DNA from: Halomonas sp. M4R1S46
GTDB taxonomy: Bacteria; Pseudomonadota; Gammaproteobacteria; Pseudomonadales; Halomonadaceae
Reading direction: 5' to 3'
Length of the DNA stretch: 64,000 bases
Assembly (NCBI RefSeq): GCF_025725685.1
Contig: NZ_CP107008.1
Span: 3,348,001-3,412,000 of the forward strand
Both the position numbers and the translations under genes were made by a program. Of this stretch, positions 34,023 to 42,510 are shown piece after piece. Under the pieces are notes generated by a model. It ran no database searches. It saw only the letters and a program-made list of their open reading frames with translations, and was not told where the DNA came from. Within the stretch, counting starts at the first letter, position 1. Every line of letters begins with the position of its first letter.

Positions 34023-35015
34023 ATGCTGGCTGAGTGGCTGGACAGGAGCCTCGCCGGCGAGCCCGGCGCCGCGGTGGAGGGAGAGCTTCCCGGAGGACGC
34101 TACCGGATCCCGGCGCCTGGCCTGCTGGAACTGATCCCGTCGGCGCCGGCCGCGGACGCCCCGGCCCTGGTGCTCTCGGTGGGGATCCACGGCAACGAGA
34201 CCGCCCCCATCGAACTGCTGGGTGAGCTCCTGGCTCACCTGGAGGCCGGCCAGCTGACCCTGGCCACGCCGGTGCTGGTGATCCTCGGCAACCCGGCGGC
34301 CATCCGGGCCGGCGAGCGCTTCGTGGCGACCAACCTCAACCGGCTATTCCGGCGCGGCCTCGACGCGGCCGGTGACGAGCCCGACCGCGCCCGGACGCTG
34401 ATGGGCGCGGTGGACGCCTTCTTCGCCGAGCACGGCGACCGCCCCCGCCTCCACTACGACCTGCACACGGCGATCCGTGACAGCCAGTATCCGCGCTTCG
34501 CCGTCGAACCGCATGCCGAGGCGATCACGACGCCCGAGCAGTGGCAGTGGCTGGCCGGCGCCGGCATCCAGGCCGTGCTGCACCAGCACTGCCACAGCTG
34601 GACCTTCTCCCACTATTCGAAGCACTACCACGGTGCCCAGGCCTTCACCCTGGAGCTGGGTCGGGCCCGGCCCTTCGGCGAGAACGACCTCGCGCCCCTG
34701 GCGCCCATGGGACGGCTGCTGGCGGCGCTGCTGGAGGGGCGCTCCCCCGCCACCCGGCCGGCCGCGGCGATGGCCTTCTTCCGCGTCGAGCACGAGCTCG
34801 AGCGCGCCTCCCGGGACTTCCGGCTGTGCTTTGCCGACGATACGCCCAACTTCACCGAGTTCGCCCCCGGCACCCTGCTGGCCGAGGATGCCGAGGCCGG
34901 CCCCTGCCGCGTGGGCGAGACACCACTGCGGGTGGTCTTCCCCAACGCCAGGGTGGAGATCGGCGCCCGGGCCGCGCTGCTGGTGACGGCGGTGCCGGCG
35001 CCAGGGACAAGCTGA
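34023..35015 (+). CDS. astE: Succinylglutamate desuccinylase
   Basis: A 330-residue zinc carboxypeptidase-like enzyme of the AstE/AspA family. The zinc and substrate motifs are SVGIHGNETAPIELLGELL, FVATNLNRLF and HYDLHTAIRDSQYPRF; the catalytic glutamate region is FTLELGRARPFGEND. AstE performs the last step of arginine succinyltransferase catabolism, releasing succinate and glutamate. CGGAGG precedes ATG 34023; a longer reading from 33951 has no ribosome site. astCABD are not in the window, but a basic-amino-acid type ABC transporter follows. Confidence 0.92.
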   Translation: MLAEWLDRSLAGEPGAAVEGELPGGRYRIPAPGLLELIPSAPAADAPALVLSVGIHGNETAPIELLGELLAHLEAGQLTLATPVLVILGNPAAIRAGERFVATNLNRLFRRGLDAAGDEPDRARTLMGAVDAFFAEHGDRPRLHYDLHTAIRDSQYPRFAVEPHAEAITTPEQWQWLAGAGIQAVLHQHCHSWTFSHYSKHYHGAQAFTLELGRARPFGENDLAPLAPMGRLLAALLEGRSPATRPAAAMAFFRVEHELERASRDFRLCFADDTPNFTEFAPGTLLAEDAEAGPCRVGETPLRVVFPNARVEIGARAALLVTAVPAPGTS

Positions 35016-35107
35016 CCGAGCCCGCTCGGCCGGGCGAACGATCGCCACGACAATCGCCTTCCAGCAACAAGAAATGCCAAAGAACAACAATAACCTGGAG
35101 ACATTTC

Positions 35108-35191
35108 ATGACAACAAGCCATTACAACCTAGACGAAGGTCGCATGACCAAACGGACAACACCGCCTGCCGTCGCGCCCCGGGCCTGTTAG
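35108..35191 (+). CDS. Possible short peptide before the ABC transporter
   Basis: A 27-codon frame starts at ATG 35108 after CTGGAG at a fair distance and ends with TAG. It encodes MTTSHYNLDEGRM and a Thr/Pro-rich end. It lies in the 251-base gap between astE and the ABC genes. It could be a leader peptide or a gene remnant, or chance; no match is recognised. Confidence 0.2.
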   Translation: MTTSHYNLDEGRMTKRTTPPAVAPRAC

Positions 35192-35266
35192 AATCGCCCC
35201 CCTTTTTTCGCACCAGCCGCGTTGTCCTGTGCCCGCTAGGCGACCCCCTGAACTGGAGCCCGTTTC

Positions 35267-36037
35267 ATGGCCGATACCCCGATCCCGCTGGAAGTGCAGA
35301 ACATCAAGAAGCGCTTCGGCGACACCGAAGTCCTCAAGGGACTCTCCCTGCAGGCCCACAAGGGTGACGTCATCACCCTGATCGGCGCCTCCGGGTCCGG
35401 CAAGAGCACCTTCCTGCGCTGCATGAACCTGCTGGAGCAGCCCAACGAGGGCGAGCTGTTCGTCCATGGCGAGCAGATCCGCTTCAAGGAGACCCGCCAC
35501 GGTCGCGAGCCGGCGGACTGGAAGCAGGTCGTCAACATGCGCGCCAAGCTCTCCATGGTCTTCCAGAGCTTCAACCTCTGGGCCCACATGACGCTGCTGG
35601 AGAACGTCATCGAGGCACCGATACACGTGCTCGGCAAGTCCAGGCAGGAGGCCACCGAACACGCCCGCGCGCTGCTCGAGCGGGTCGGCCTGGCCGAGCG
35701 CGCCGACTACTACCCGGCCCAGCTCTCCGGCGGCCAGCAGCAGCGCGGCGCCATCGCCCGGGCGCTGGCCATGGACCCGGAGGTGATGCTGTTCGACGAG
35801 CCCACCTCGGCGCTGGACCCGGAGCTGGTCGGCGACGTGCTCAAGGTCATGCGCGACCTCGCGGAGGAAGGCCGCACCATGATCGTGGTCACCCACGAGA
35901 TGGCCTTCGCCCGGGATGTCTCCACCCAGGTCATCTACCTGCACCAGGGCCAGGTCGAGGAGGCCGGGCCACCCGCCGAGGTCCTCGGCAATCCCAAGTC
36001 CGAGCGCCTCAAGCAGTTCCTGGCGCCCAAGCACTGA
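35267..36037 (+). CDS. Amino acid ABC transporter ATP-binding protein
   Basis: A 256-residue ATPase of the polar amino acid (HisP/ArtP/AotP) type. Walker A is GASGSGKST, the signature LSGGQQQR, and Walker B VMLFDEPTSALDPEL. The segment KQVVNMRAKLSMVFQSFNLW resembles AotP/HisP. It drives uptake with the two permeases that follow, 28 bases and then directly overlapping. Together with the binding protein they form a complete arginine/ornithine or histidine type importer. astE next door supports arginine or ornithine. Confidence 0.93.
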   Translation: MADTPIPLEVQNIKKRFGDTEVLKGLSLQAHKGDVITLIGASGSGKSTFLRCMNLLEQPNEGELFVHGEQIRFKETRHGREPADWKQVVNMRAKLSMVFQSFNLWAHMTLLENVIEAPIHVLGKSRQEATEHARALLERVGLAERADYYPAQLSGGQQQRGAIARALAMDPEVMLFDEPTSALDPELVGDVLKVMRDLAEEGRTMIVVTHEMAFARDVSTQVIYLHQGQVEEAGPPAEVLGNPKSERLKQFLAPKH

Positions 36038-36065
36038 TGGGCCGGCCCGGGAGAAGGAGAGACAC

Positions 36066-36770
36066 ATGATCGACCTGCATGGCTACGGCCCCCGCCTCGC
36101 GGAAGGCGCCCTGATCACCATCGAGCTGGGGATCCTGTCGCTGATCCTGGCGGTGATCCTCGGCCTGCTCACCGCCAGCGCGAAGATGTCGCGCCACTGG
36201 TGGCTGCACCGCCTCGGCACCCTCTACACCACCATCATCCGCGGCGTGCCCGACCTGGTGCTGATGATGCTGCTGTTCTTCGGCGGCCAGATCGGCATCA
36301 ACATGTTCACCGACTGGCTCTACACCCAGTTCGAGATCGATATCTTCATCAACGTCAACGAGTTCGTCGCCGGGGTGATCACCATCGGCCTGATCTTCGG
36401 CGCCTACATGGGCGAGACCTTCCGCGGCGCCTTCATGGCCGTGGACAGCGGCCAGATCGAGGCCGGCCGGGCCTACGGCATGAGCCACTGGCTGGTGTTC
36501 CGGCGCATCCGCTTCCCGCAGATGATGCGCCACGCCCTGCCCGGGCTCTCCAACAACTGGATGGTGCTGCTCAAGACCACCGCGCTGGTCTCGGTGATCG
36601 GGCTCTCCGACATGGTTCGCGTCGCGGCCGAGGCGTCCAAGGCCACCCGCGAGCCCTTCACCTTCATGATCATCGTCGCCGCCATCTACCTGCTGATCGC
36701 CAGCGTCTCCGAATGGGGCTTCGCGCGGCTGCAGAAGCGCTATGACATCGGCTACGGGGAGGCAGACTGA
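36066..36770 (+). CDS. Amino acid ABC transporter permease (AotQ/HisQ type)
   Basis: A 234-residue inner membrane protein with about five helices. It starts with MIDLHGYGPRLAEGALITIE, has TTIIRGVPDLVLMMLLFFGG, and the cytoplasmic EAA loop ESGQIEAGRAYG-like stretch (DSGQIEAGRAYGMSHW). It is one of two permeases in the operon; the next starts on the last base of this gene. AAGGAGAG precedes ATG 36066. It pairs with the second permease to form the channel for a basic amino acid. Confidence 0.93.
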   Translation: MIDLHGYGPRLAEGALITIELGILSLILAVILGLLTASAKMSRHWWLHRLGTLYTTIIRGVPDLVLMMLLFFGGQIGINMFTDWLYTQFEIDIFINVNEFVAGVITIGLIFGAYMGETFRGAFMAVDSGQIEAGRAYGMSHWLVFRRIRFPQMMRHALPGLSNNWMVLLKTTALVSVIGLSDMVRVAAEASKATREPFTFMIIVAAIYLLIASVSEWGFARLQKRYDIGYGEAD

Positions 36771-37501
36771 TGGACGCCCTGATGAACTGGCTCGAGGCCC
36801 AGTTGGCCGACAACAGCATCTTCACCCTGCAGACGCTGTCGTACTACGGCGAGGGCCTGACCACCACCGTCCAGCTGGTGTTCCTGTCGCTGCTCATCGG
36901 CCTGGTGCTGGCGGTGCCCCTGGCCATCGGCCGCGGGTCCCGGAAGGCCTGGCTGCGCCTGCCGATCTTCCTCTACTGCTACGTGTTCCGCGGCACCCCG
37001 CTGCTGGTGCAGCTCTACCTGATCTACTACGGCGTGGTGTTCGTCGAGGGAATCCAGGAGACCTGGCTGTGGGTGATCCTCGAGAAGCCCTTCGTCCCGG
37101 CGCTGATCGCCTTCACCCTCAACACCGCCGCCTACACCACCGAGATCTTCCGCGGCGCCATCAAGGCCACGCCCAGGGGCGAGATCGAGGCCGCCCGGGC
37201 CTATGGCATGTCCTGGTCCCTGATGATGCGGCGCATCGTGCTGCCCAGCGCCTTCCGCCGCGCCCTGCCCGCCTACGGCAACGAGGTGATCTTCATGCTC
37301 CACGCCAGCGCCATCGCCAGCGTGGTGACCATCATGGACCTGACCGGGGCGGCACGCTTCGTCTATGCCCGCTTCTATGCGCCCTTCGACGCCTTCCTGT
37401 TCGTCGCGGCGATCTACCTGTGCCTGACCTTCGCCATCCTTTACCTGTTCCGCTACCTGGAGAAGCGCCTGCTGGCCCATCTCAAGCCGGCGAGCGGCTG
37501 A
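36770..37501 (+). CDS. Amino acid ABC transporter permease (AotM/HisM type)
   Basis: A 243-residue membrane protein with five or six helices: GEGLTTTVQLVFLSLLIGLV, YVFRGTPLLVQLYLIYYGVV and the EAA loop EIEAARAYGMSWSLMMRRIV. Its ATG overlaps the stop of the preceding permease (TGATG), so translation is coupled. It is the second half of the translocation channel. The binding protein gene follows after about 125 bases containing a possible promoter or processing region. Confidence 0.93.
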   Translation: MDALMNWLEAQLADNSIFTLQTLSYYGEGLTTTVQLVFLSLLIGLVLAVPLAIGRGSRKAWLRLPIFLYCYVFRGTPLLVQLYLIYYGVVFVEGIQETWLWVILEKPFVPALIAFTLNTAAYTTEIFRGAIKATPRGEIEAARAYGMSWSLMMRRIVLPSAFRRALPAYGNEVIFMLHASAIASVVTIMDLTGAARFVYARFYAPFDAFLFVAAIYLCLTFAILYLFRYLEKRLLAHLKPASG

Positions 37502-37626
37502 GACAGCGTAAAACAAGCGTTGGGAACTACCGTTCGACCCGGCCCTTTCGACCCGCCCCGGCATCGGCTATCGTGGGCGGGTCATCACCCATAAGGTGAA
37601 ACCATCAACAACAAGGGGAAACACCC

Positions 37627-38394
37627 ATGAAGTTCCAGAAGATCCTGAGCCTCGGCGTGCTCGGCGCCGCCATGATCGCCGGCAGCGCCAACGCCGAGGT
37701 CCGCGACATCCGCATCGGCGTCGACGTGCCCTACGAGCCCATGGAATACCGGACCCCCGATGGCGAGCTGACCGGCTTCGACATCGAACTGGGCAATGCC
37801 CTGTGTGCCGAGATCGGCATCCAGTGCGAGTGGGTCGTCCAGGGCTGGGACGGCATCATCCCCGGCCTGCGGGCGCGCAAGTACGACGCCATCATGTCGT
37901 CGATGACCATCAACGAGCAGCGTCGCGAGCAGGTGCTGTTCTCCGACCCCTACATCACCCCGCCGTCGGCCTGGTTCGCGCCGAAGGATGTCGAGATCGG
38001 CACCCCGTCCGACGAGACCCTCGAGGGCATGACCATCGGCGTACAGCGCGGCACCCTGCAGGACAACTACGTGACCGACATGTACGGCGACGTGGCCGAT
38101 GTGAACCGCTACGCCACCGCCGACGACATGGTGCTGGACATGGATTCCGGCCGTCTCGACGCCGTCTTCCTCGACTTCCCGATCGGCAAGTCCACCCTGC
38201 TCGACAGCGAGGCCGGCAACTACAAGGTGGTGGGCGAGATGATCACCGAGCCCAAGGAGTACTTCGGCGAAGGCTTCGGCATCGCCTTCCGCCAGCGTGA
38301 CGAGGAGCTGGCCCAGGCCTTCAACGAGGCGCTGGCCACCCTCAAGGAGAACGGCACCTACGAGGAGATCTACGCCGAGTATTTCGGCGAGTAA
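37627..38394 (+). CDS. Amino acid ABC transporter substrate-binding protein
   Basis: A 255-residue periplasmic protein with a signal peptide (MKFQKILSLGVLGAAMIAGS, cleavage near ANA-EV). The SBP family 3 fold shows as IRIGVDVPYEPMEYRTPDGE, LTGFDIELGNALCAEIG, and DAIMSSMTINEQRREQVLFS. AGGGGAA-type ribosome site precedes the ATG. The R-x-x-x-x-F-S-DPY block is typical of basic or polar amino acid receptors such as AotJ, HisJ and ArgT. A strong hairpin follows its stop. The presence of acidic residues in the pocket is compatible with arginine or ornithine. Confidence 0.93.
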   Translation: MKFQKILSLGVLGAAMIAGSANAEVRDIRIGVDVPYEPMEYRTPDGELTGFDIELGNALCAEIGIQCEWVVQGWDGIIPGLRARKYDAIMSSMTINEQRREQVLFSDPYITPPSAWFAPKDVEIGTPSDETLEGMTIGVQRGTLQDNYVTDMYGDVADVNRYATADDMVLDMDSGRLDAVFLDFPIGKSTLLDSEAGNYKVVGEMITEPKEYFGEGFGIAFRQRDEELAQAFNEALATLKENGTYEEIYAEYFGE

Positions 38395-38420
38395 GGCTCC
38401 TCACGCTACCGCCACGCTTC

Positions 38421-38444
38421 GCGGCCCCTGGAGACAGGGGCCGC
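38421..38444 (+). terminator. Terminator of the ABC operon
   Basis: GCGGCCCCTG and CAGGGGCCGC form a perfect ten-base stem with a GAGA loop, 26 bases after the binding-protein stop. The T-tract is poor. Confidence 0.6.
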
Positions 38445-38454
38445 CACCTGTCTA

Positions 38455-38854
38455 GCCGGAAAGACGGCCTCTGTCGCGATCTCCTCTCGACAGTCCACAG
38501 CCCTCCCAGAACGCACCCCGCATAGTCCGCGGCCCGCAGCTTGCCCCCGAGCGAGGGAGACGACGGCAGCTCGAGGCGATACCCGCCACACAGCATGAGG
38601 CCGTCGAGCTCATCCTCCTGGAGGTCGTCCAAAGACCCATCGACGGCGACCTCGATTCCCAGATCGCTCATCGCCCGGCGACCGTCGACGCTGACAACCG
38701 TGACCTCGTACTCCACCGACGCCTTGACCAGATTGGCCGTCACCAAGGCATCCAGCCCACCGGTGAAGGCCATCAGGGAGAAATGCTCGAACAGTACGAA
38801 GGCGACCCGCCTGCTTTCGACGGCCGGTTTCTCGCCGGCCGCCGAGAGTGTCTG
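38455..38854 (-). pseudogene. Relic of an AraC-type regulator with a DJ-1/PfpI-like domain
   Basis: The frame read leftward gives RRVAFVLFEHFSLMAFTGGL, DALVTANLV, the SDLGIEVAVDGSLDDLQ block and DGLMLCGGYRLEL. This is the start of the GATase1-like sensor of GlxA/ArgR-type AraC regulators. No good start codon precedes RRVAFVLFE (an internal ATG at 38773 would lose the first strand). After about 100 residues similarity ends and the AraC helix-turn-helix is missing. Pseudomonas aotJQMOP operons end with an ArgR of this class, so the relic may be the lost regulator of the adjacent ABC operon, though it lies on the opposite strand. Confidence 0.6.
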
Positions 38855-38855
38855 C

Positions 38856-40142
38856 CTATAGCAGATTGGGTAGCCAGAGAATCAGATTCGGGAACGCCGT
38901 GAAGATGCCCACGGCGCCCAGCAGGATCATCCAGTAGGGCAACGAGGCCCAGGCGGCATCGGGCAACGCCACTTCGTTGTGGGTGATCGAGCAGAGCACG
39001 AACAGATTAAGCCCCACCGGCGGCGTGATCATGCCGATCTCCATCAGCAGCGTCACGATGACGCCGAACCAGACGGGATCGAAGCCCAGGCTGGTCACCA
39101 TCGGGAAGGTGATGGGCAGGGTCATCAGCAGCAGGGAGATCCCGTCGAAGAAGCAGCCGAGCAGCAGGTAGACGAGCACGATCATCAACAGGATGCCATA
39201 GCGATCCAGCCCCAGGCCGGCGATGGCATCGACCGCGGCCCTGGGCAAGCCGAGCAGGCTCACCGCCTGGGACAGGATCACGGTGCCGATCAGGATCATC
39301 GCAATGGCCCCGAACATCATCGACGCATGCTTGAAGGCTCCCCACAGCTTCTTCAGGTCGAGATCCCCCCAGGTCAAGCCGAGCACGATGCTGGCCGTCA
39401 CCCCCAGGGCCGCCGCCTCGGTGGGCGTCGCGATGCCCATGTAGATGGTGCCGAGCACGAAGAAGATCAAAATCGGCAGGGGCCAGACTTCCAGCAGGCC
39501 ACGGCCCACGGCTCCCCAGTCCATCTTCTCCTCTCGCGGCGGCGAGACCGAAGAGCCGAGGCTCGAGCGCACCATGATCCAGCAGAAGAACGCCAGGGCG
39601 ATCATCAGGCCGGGCAACATGCCCGCCAGGAACAGCTTGCCGATCGACACGTTCTGGGTCGCCCCGTAGATCAGCAGCGCCAGGCTGGGAGGAATCAGCA
39701 GCCCGAGCGTGCCGCCCGCCGCCAGCGAGCCCACGATCATGCTCGGCGAATAGCCGCGCCGACTCAGCTCGGGGTAGCCGACCGAACCGATCGCCGCCGC
39801 GGTGGAGGTACTGGAACCGCTCACCGCGCCGAACAGCGTGCAGACCGCGATATTGGTATGCAGCAGCTGGCCCGGAATCCGCCGGAAGAGCGGCGTCAGG
39901 CCGTTGTAGACCCGGGTGGAAACGCCGCTGGCCAGCAGGATGTCGCCGAGAAAGATGAACAGCGGTACGGCGCTGAGCGTGAACTCGGTCAGCAGGTTCC
40001 ACGCCGAGTTGATCGCCAGGGCCGACGCGCCGCCGGCCTGAAAATGCAGCAGGATGAACCCGGTCAGCCCAAGGGCCGCCCCCAGCACGGCGCCGCTGCC
40101 CAGAAAGACCAGCAGGCCGGCGCTTAGAATCGCCCAACTCAT
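38856..40142 (-). CDS. TRAP transporter large permease (DctM type), second system
   Basis: A 428-residue protein with about twelve helices. Family blocks are FTLSAVPLFIFLGDILLASG, GAVSGSSTSTAAAIGSVGYP and AAGGTLGLLIPPSLALLIYG, with FFDGISLLLMTLPITFPMV later. It overlaps the upstream dctQ gene by four bases (ATGA), so translation is coupled. It is the sodium-coupled permease of the second TRAP system. The SGSSTSTAAAIG stretch resembles members handling sialic acid-like or other larger organic acids, but substrate assignment is not safe. Confidence 0.93.
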   Translation of the reverse strand: MSWAILSAGLLVFLGSGAVLGAALGLTGFILLHFQAGGASALAINSAWNLLTEFTLSAVPLFIFLGDILLASGVSTRVYNGLTPLFRRIPGQLLHTNIAVCTLFGAVSGSSTSTAAAIGSVGYPELSRRGYSPSMIVGSLAAGGTLGLLIPPSLALLIYGATQNVSIGKLFLAGMLPGLMIALAFFCWIMVRSSLGSSVSPPREEKMDWGAVGRGLLEVWPLPILIFFVLGTIYMGIATPTEAAALGVTASIVLGLTWGDLDLKKLWGAFKHASMMFGAIAMILIGTVILSQAVSLLGLPRAAVDAIAGLGLDRYGILLMIVLVYLLLGCFFDGISLLLMTLPITFPMVTSLGFDPVWFGVIVTLLMEIGMITPPVGLNLFVLCSITHNEVALPDAAWASLPYWMILLGAVGIFTAFPNLILWLPNLL

Positions 40143-40651
40143 GACAGGCCCTCCTCGGATGGTTCATCGTCGCTGCGGGCAAGGCCTCGCAACCCGTTTC
40201 TTGCGACGATCAGGATACACAGCAGCATCGACAGCGGCATCAGCGCCATCCAGGGCCACAGCAGGACACCGCTGATTTCGGAACGCGCCCCGATTTGCAG
40301 GGAAAATGCCATGAAGTCCCAGGCCTGGTAGGCAAAGATTCCGGCGAAGGCGACGAAGATCGCATTGGCGAAGATATCGGCTGCCACGGCCAGTGGGGGG
40401 GAAAGGGTACGCACCAGAAGATCGATGCGAATGTGCTGACTGGTATTCAGCACATGGGGCAGCGACAGGAACGAGAGGGAAAGAAACAGCAGGCCGGAAA
40501 GCTCATCGGAAAACCCGATGGGACTCCCGGCGAGATATCTCATCAGGGTGCTGACCAGCACGAGGCCGGTCATGAACACCCCTCCACACACGCCTATCAG
40601 GAATACCCCATATACCAGTCTGTCTAACCATGCAGACAAGACTTTCATCAA
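40139..40651 (-). CDS. TRAP transporter small permease (DctQ type), second system
   Basis: A 170-residue four-helix protein. It shows LVSTLMRYLAGSPIGFSDEL, the DctQ block ending in an acidic pair, and a following hydrophobic LSGLLFLSLSFLSLP. It is shifted in sequence from the DctQ at 6522. It lies 20 bases after dctP and overlaps dctM by four bases, so the order is P-Q-M, unlike the Q-M-P order of the first system. Confidence 0.9.
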   Translation of the reverse strand: MMKVLSAWLDRLVYGVFLIGVCGGVFMTGLVLVSTLMRYLAGSPIGFSDELSGLLFLSLSFLSLPHVLNTSQHIRIDLLVRTLSPPLAVAADIFANAIFVAFAGIFAYQAWDFMAFSLQIGARSEISGVLLWPWMALMPLSMLLCILIVARNGLRGLARSDDEPSEEGLS

Positions 40652-40671
40652 ATGCCTCTCTCGATGAGGAC

Positions 40672-41691
40672 CTACTGGGAATCGCTCTGAAGCTCGCTGG
40701 TCACGGTCTCGTAGTAGCGAATGCCGTCGTCGCCGGCTTCGCTGGCCATCTCATGCCAGGCCTCCCAGGCCGCATCCACGAAGGTCTGCACATCCTCGTC
40801 CGAGAACGCCGACAGGACCGTGATGCCCATGGCCTCGCGCTCCTCGCGTGCCTCGGCCTCGCGCTCCGGATCCACCGCCTTGTCGCGGGTCTCCTGCCAG
40901 ATCTCCTCGCCGGCACGGGTCAGGATCTGCTGCTGCTGCTCGTCCAGGCTGTTCCAGGTGCGATCGCTGACCCCGAACATCCAGGGAGAGGCTGCCCAGG
41001 GATGGAGGTAGGCTTCGTAGTCGGTCACTTCCTGCAGCGAGACCGTCTTGGCCACGGTCGACAGGTAGTAGGCACAGTCCACGACCCCGGTCTGCAGAGC
41101 CAGATACATGTCGTTCTGGGGAATCACCTGGGCCGAGATGCCGAGGCGATCGAAGGTCTCGACGAGGTGACCCGACCAGACCCGCACCTTCTTGTCGCTC
41201 AGGTCCTCGAGGGTATTGACCGGCTCCTTGCAGTGCAGGCCCACATCGAACACGGGAGCGACGACGCCACCGACCGTGTGGACGCCCCAGTCGGCATAGC
41301 CTTCACGATACAGCTCGCGCAGGGTGGGCAGGATATCGAGATGCTGTTCCGCTTCGGTGATGGCCCCCTGGGCATAGACCGAGGCCATTGCCGGAGCATC
41401 GCGGTTGTAGTACTCCCCGTACATCAGTGCCATATCGACCATGCCGCGCTGCATGATGCGCAGCATGTCGGCTTCCTTCAGGCCGAGCGAGCCCGCGTGG
41501 TAGACATCGACCTGCAACTGCCCATCGGAATACTCCTCGACCAGGCCGGAGAAGCGCTCCAGATACGCCGCCTCGGGGCGCGATTCTGCCAGCCCGCTGT
41601 GAAACTTCAGTGTCCGGACGTCCGACCAGGCCTGCGAAGCGGTCGCCATCAGCGCCAGGGAGACGCTCGTCGCCAGCATTGTTTTTTTCAT
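40672..41691 (-). CDS. TRAP transporter solute-binding protein (DctP type), second system
   Basis: A 339-residue periplasmic protein with a signal peptide (MKKTMLATSVSLALMATASQ, cleavage near AWS-DV). DctP features include LKFHSGLAESRPEAAYLERF, the YHAGSLGLKEADMLRIMQRG segment, the LSDKKVRVWSGHLVETFDRL ligand arginine region, and MYLALQTGVVDCAYY. It has a cysteine pair (about residues 154 and 208) unusual for the family, perhaps a disulfide. It leads the operon P-Q-M. The upstream 278-base region contains the promoter and ends at the cadR terminator. Confidence 0.92.
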   Translation of the reverse strand: MKKTMLATSVSLALMATASQAWSDVRTLKFHSGLAESRPEAAYLERFSGLVEEYSDGQLQVDVYHAGSLGLKEADMLRIMQRGMVDMALMYGEYYNRDAPAMASVYAQGAITEAEQHLDILPTLRELYREGYADWGVHTVGGVVAPVFDVGLHCKEPVNTLEDLSDKKVRVWSGHLVETFDRLGISAQVIPQNDMYLALQTGVVDCAYYLSTVAKTVSLQEVTDYEAYLHPWAASPWMFGVSDRTWNSLDEQQQQILTRAGEEIWQETRDKAVDPEREAEAREEREAMGITVLSAFSDEDVQTFVDAAWEAWHEMASEAGDDGIRYYETVTSELQSDSQ

Positions 41692-41893
41692 TTCAGATTC
41701 CCTTGGTTAGCAAGCTCTTTAAGAACCTCTCACAAAGCCGGGTCAGCACTGGCACTAAATACGAACAAAACAAGCCCATATGCGACAAGCTGCGCACTTT
41801 CATCTCCCGTTGATGTCCGAATCCTTTCGCCTCATCGAACTACCGGCGTGGCGAAACGAAGCCATCGGCGCGTGGATCGTCACGACCGCCTCA

Positions 41894-41932
41894 AACGCCA
41901 ACGGCCCCGACGATGTCGGGGCCGTTGGCGTT
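41894..41932 (-). terminator. Strong terminator of cadR
   Basis: Eighteen-base perfect arms (41894-41911 and 41915-41932; minus-strand reading AACGCCAACGGCCCCGAC) close around a three-base loop and are followed on the minus strand by TTTGAGG. It sits 38 bases after the cadR stop. Confidence 0.7.
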
Positions 41933-41969
41933 GGGGCCATCGTTTCCAGGGGGGCGCCTCGCCGAGCAC

Positions 41970-42431
41970 TCAGACGCGGGGATGCACGCCCGGCACATGG
42001 GCCTCGCTGTCACCGGAGACGCCATCAATCGTCTCCGTCGAGGGATGCGCCAGGGCATTGAGGATCCCGCACTCGCCGGCGGATCGCTGTCCCCGACAGC
42101 GGGCGCGCAGCGCCAGGAGAGAGCGCTCCAGAGCCTGGAGCTGGGCGATGCGTGCCGCCACGTGGTCGAGGTGGGCATCGATCAGGTCGTTGACGTCCTG
42201 GCAGGGCCGCTCGGGATGATCGTGGCAGTCCAGCAGGGCGCGGATCTCGCCCAGCGTCATGTCCAGCGCCCGGCAGTGGCGGATGAAGGCCAGCCGTTCG
42301 GCATGGGCCTCGCCGTAGAGGCGGTAGTTGGCCTGGCTGCGCACGGGCTCGGGCAATAACCCCTCACGCTCATAGTAGCGGATGGTGACGACGCGACAGC
42401 CGGTGCGTCGGGCCAGTTCGCCGATTTTCAT
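41970..42431 (-). CDS. cadR: MerR family Cd/Pb/Zn-responsive regulator
   Basis: A 153-residue MerR protein. The helix-turn-helix is MKIGELARRTGCRVVTIRYY followed by EREGLLPEPVRSQANYRLYG. The dimer helix covers about residues 80-110. Metal ligands match the CadR/PbrR pattern: a cysteine in RPCQDV (C77) and the pair C112 and C121 in the CRGQRSAGECGIL segment. It is divergent from the P-type ATPase gene with a MerR-type dyad between. It would activate cadA in the presence of Cd, Pb or Zn. The C-terminal tail is longer than usual and ends in His/Val-rich residues. Confidence 0.92.
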   Translation of the reverse strand: MKIGELARRTGCRVVTIRYYEREGLLPEPVRSQANYRLYGEAHAERLAFIRHCRALDMTLGEIRALLDCHDHPERPCQDVNDLIDAHLDHVAARIAQLQALERSLLALRARCRGQRSAGECGILNALAHPSTETIDGVSGDSEAHVPGVHPRV

Positions 42432-42450
42432 GCTGGGCTCCGCTGAGGAC

Positions 42451-42481
42451 TTGACCCTATAGTGCCTACAGGGTGTGTCAT
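42451..42481 (+). promoter_or_regulatory. MerR-type promoter of cadA
   Basis: TTGACC at 42451 and TGTCAT at 42476 are separated by a 19-base spacer. The dyad ACCCTATAG...CTACAGGGT with one mismatch lies between. The long spacer and internal dyad are the classic layout of MerR-activated promoters. The predicted transcript starts too late for the GTG at 42475, which supports ATG 42511 as the cadA start. Confidence 0.75.
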
Positions 42482-42510
42482 CGCACAAGACACCCCAGAC
42501 GGAGCCCGAG

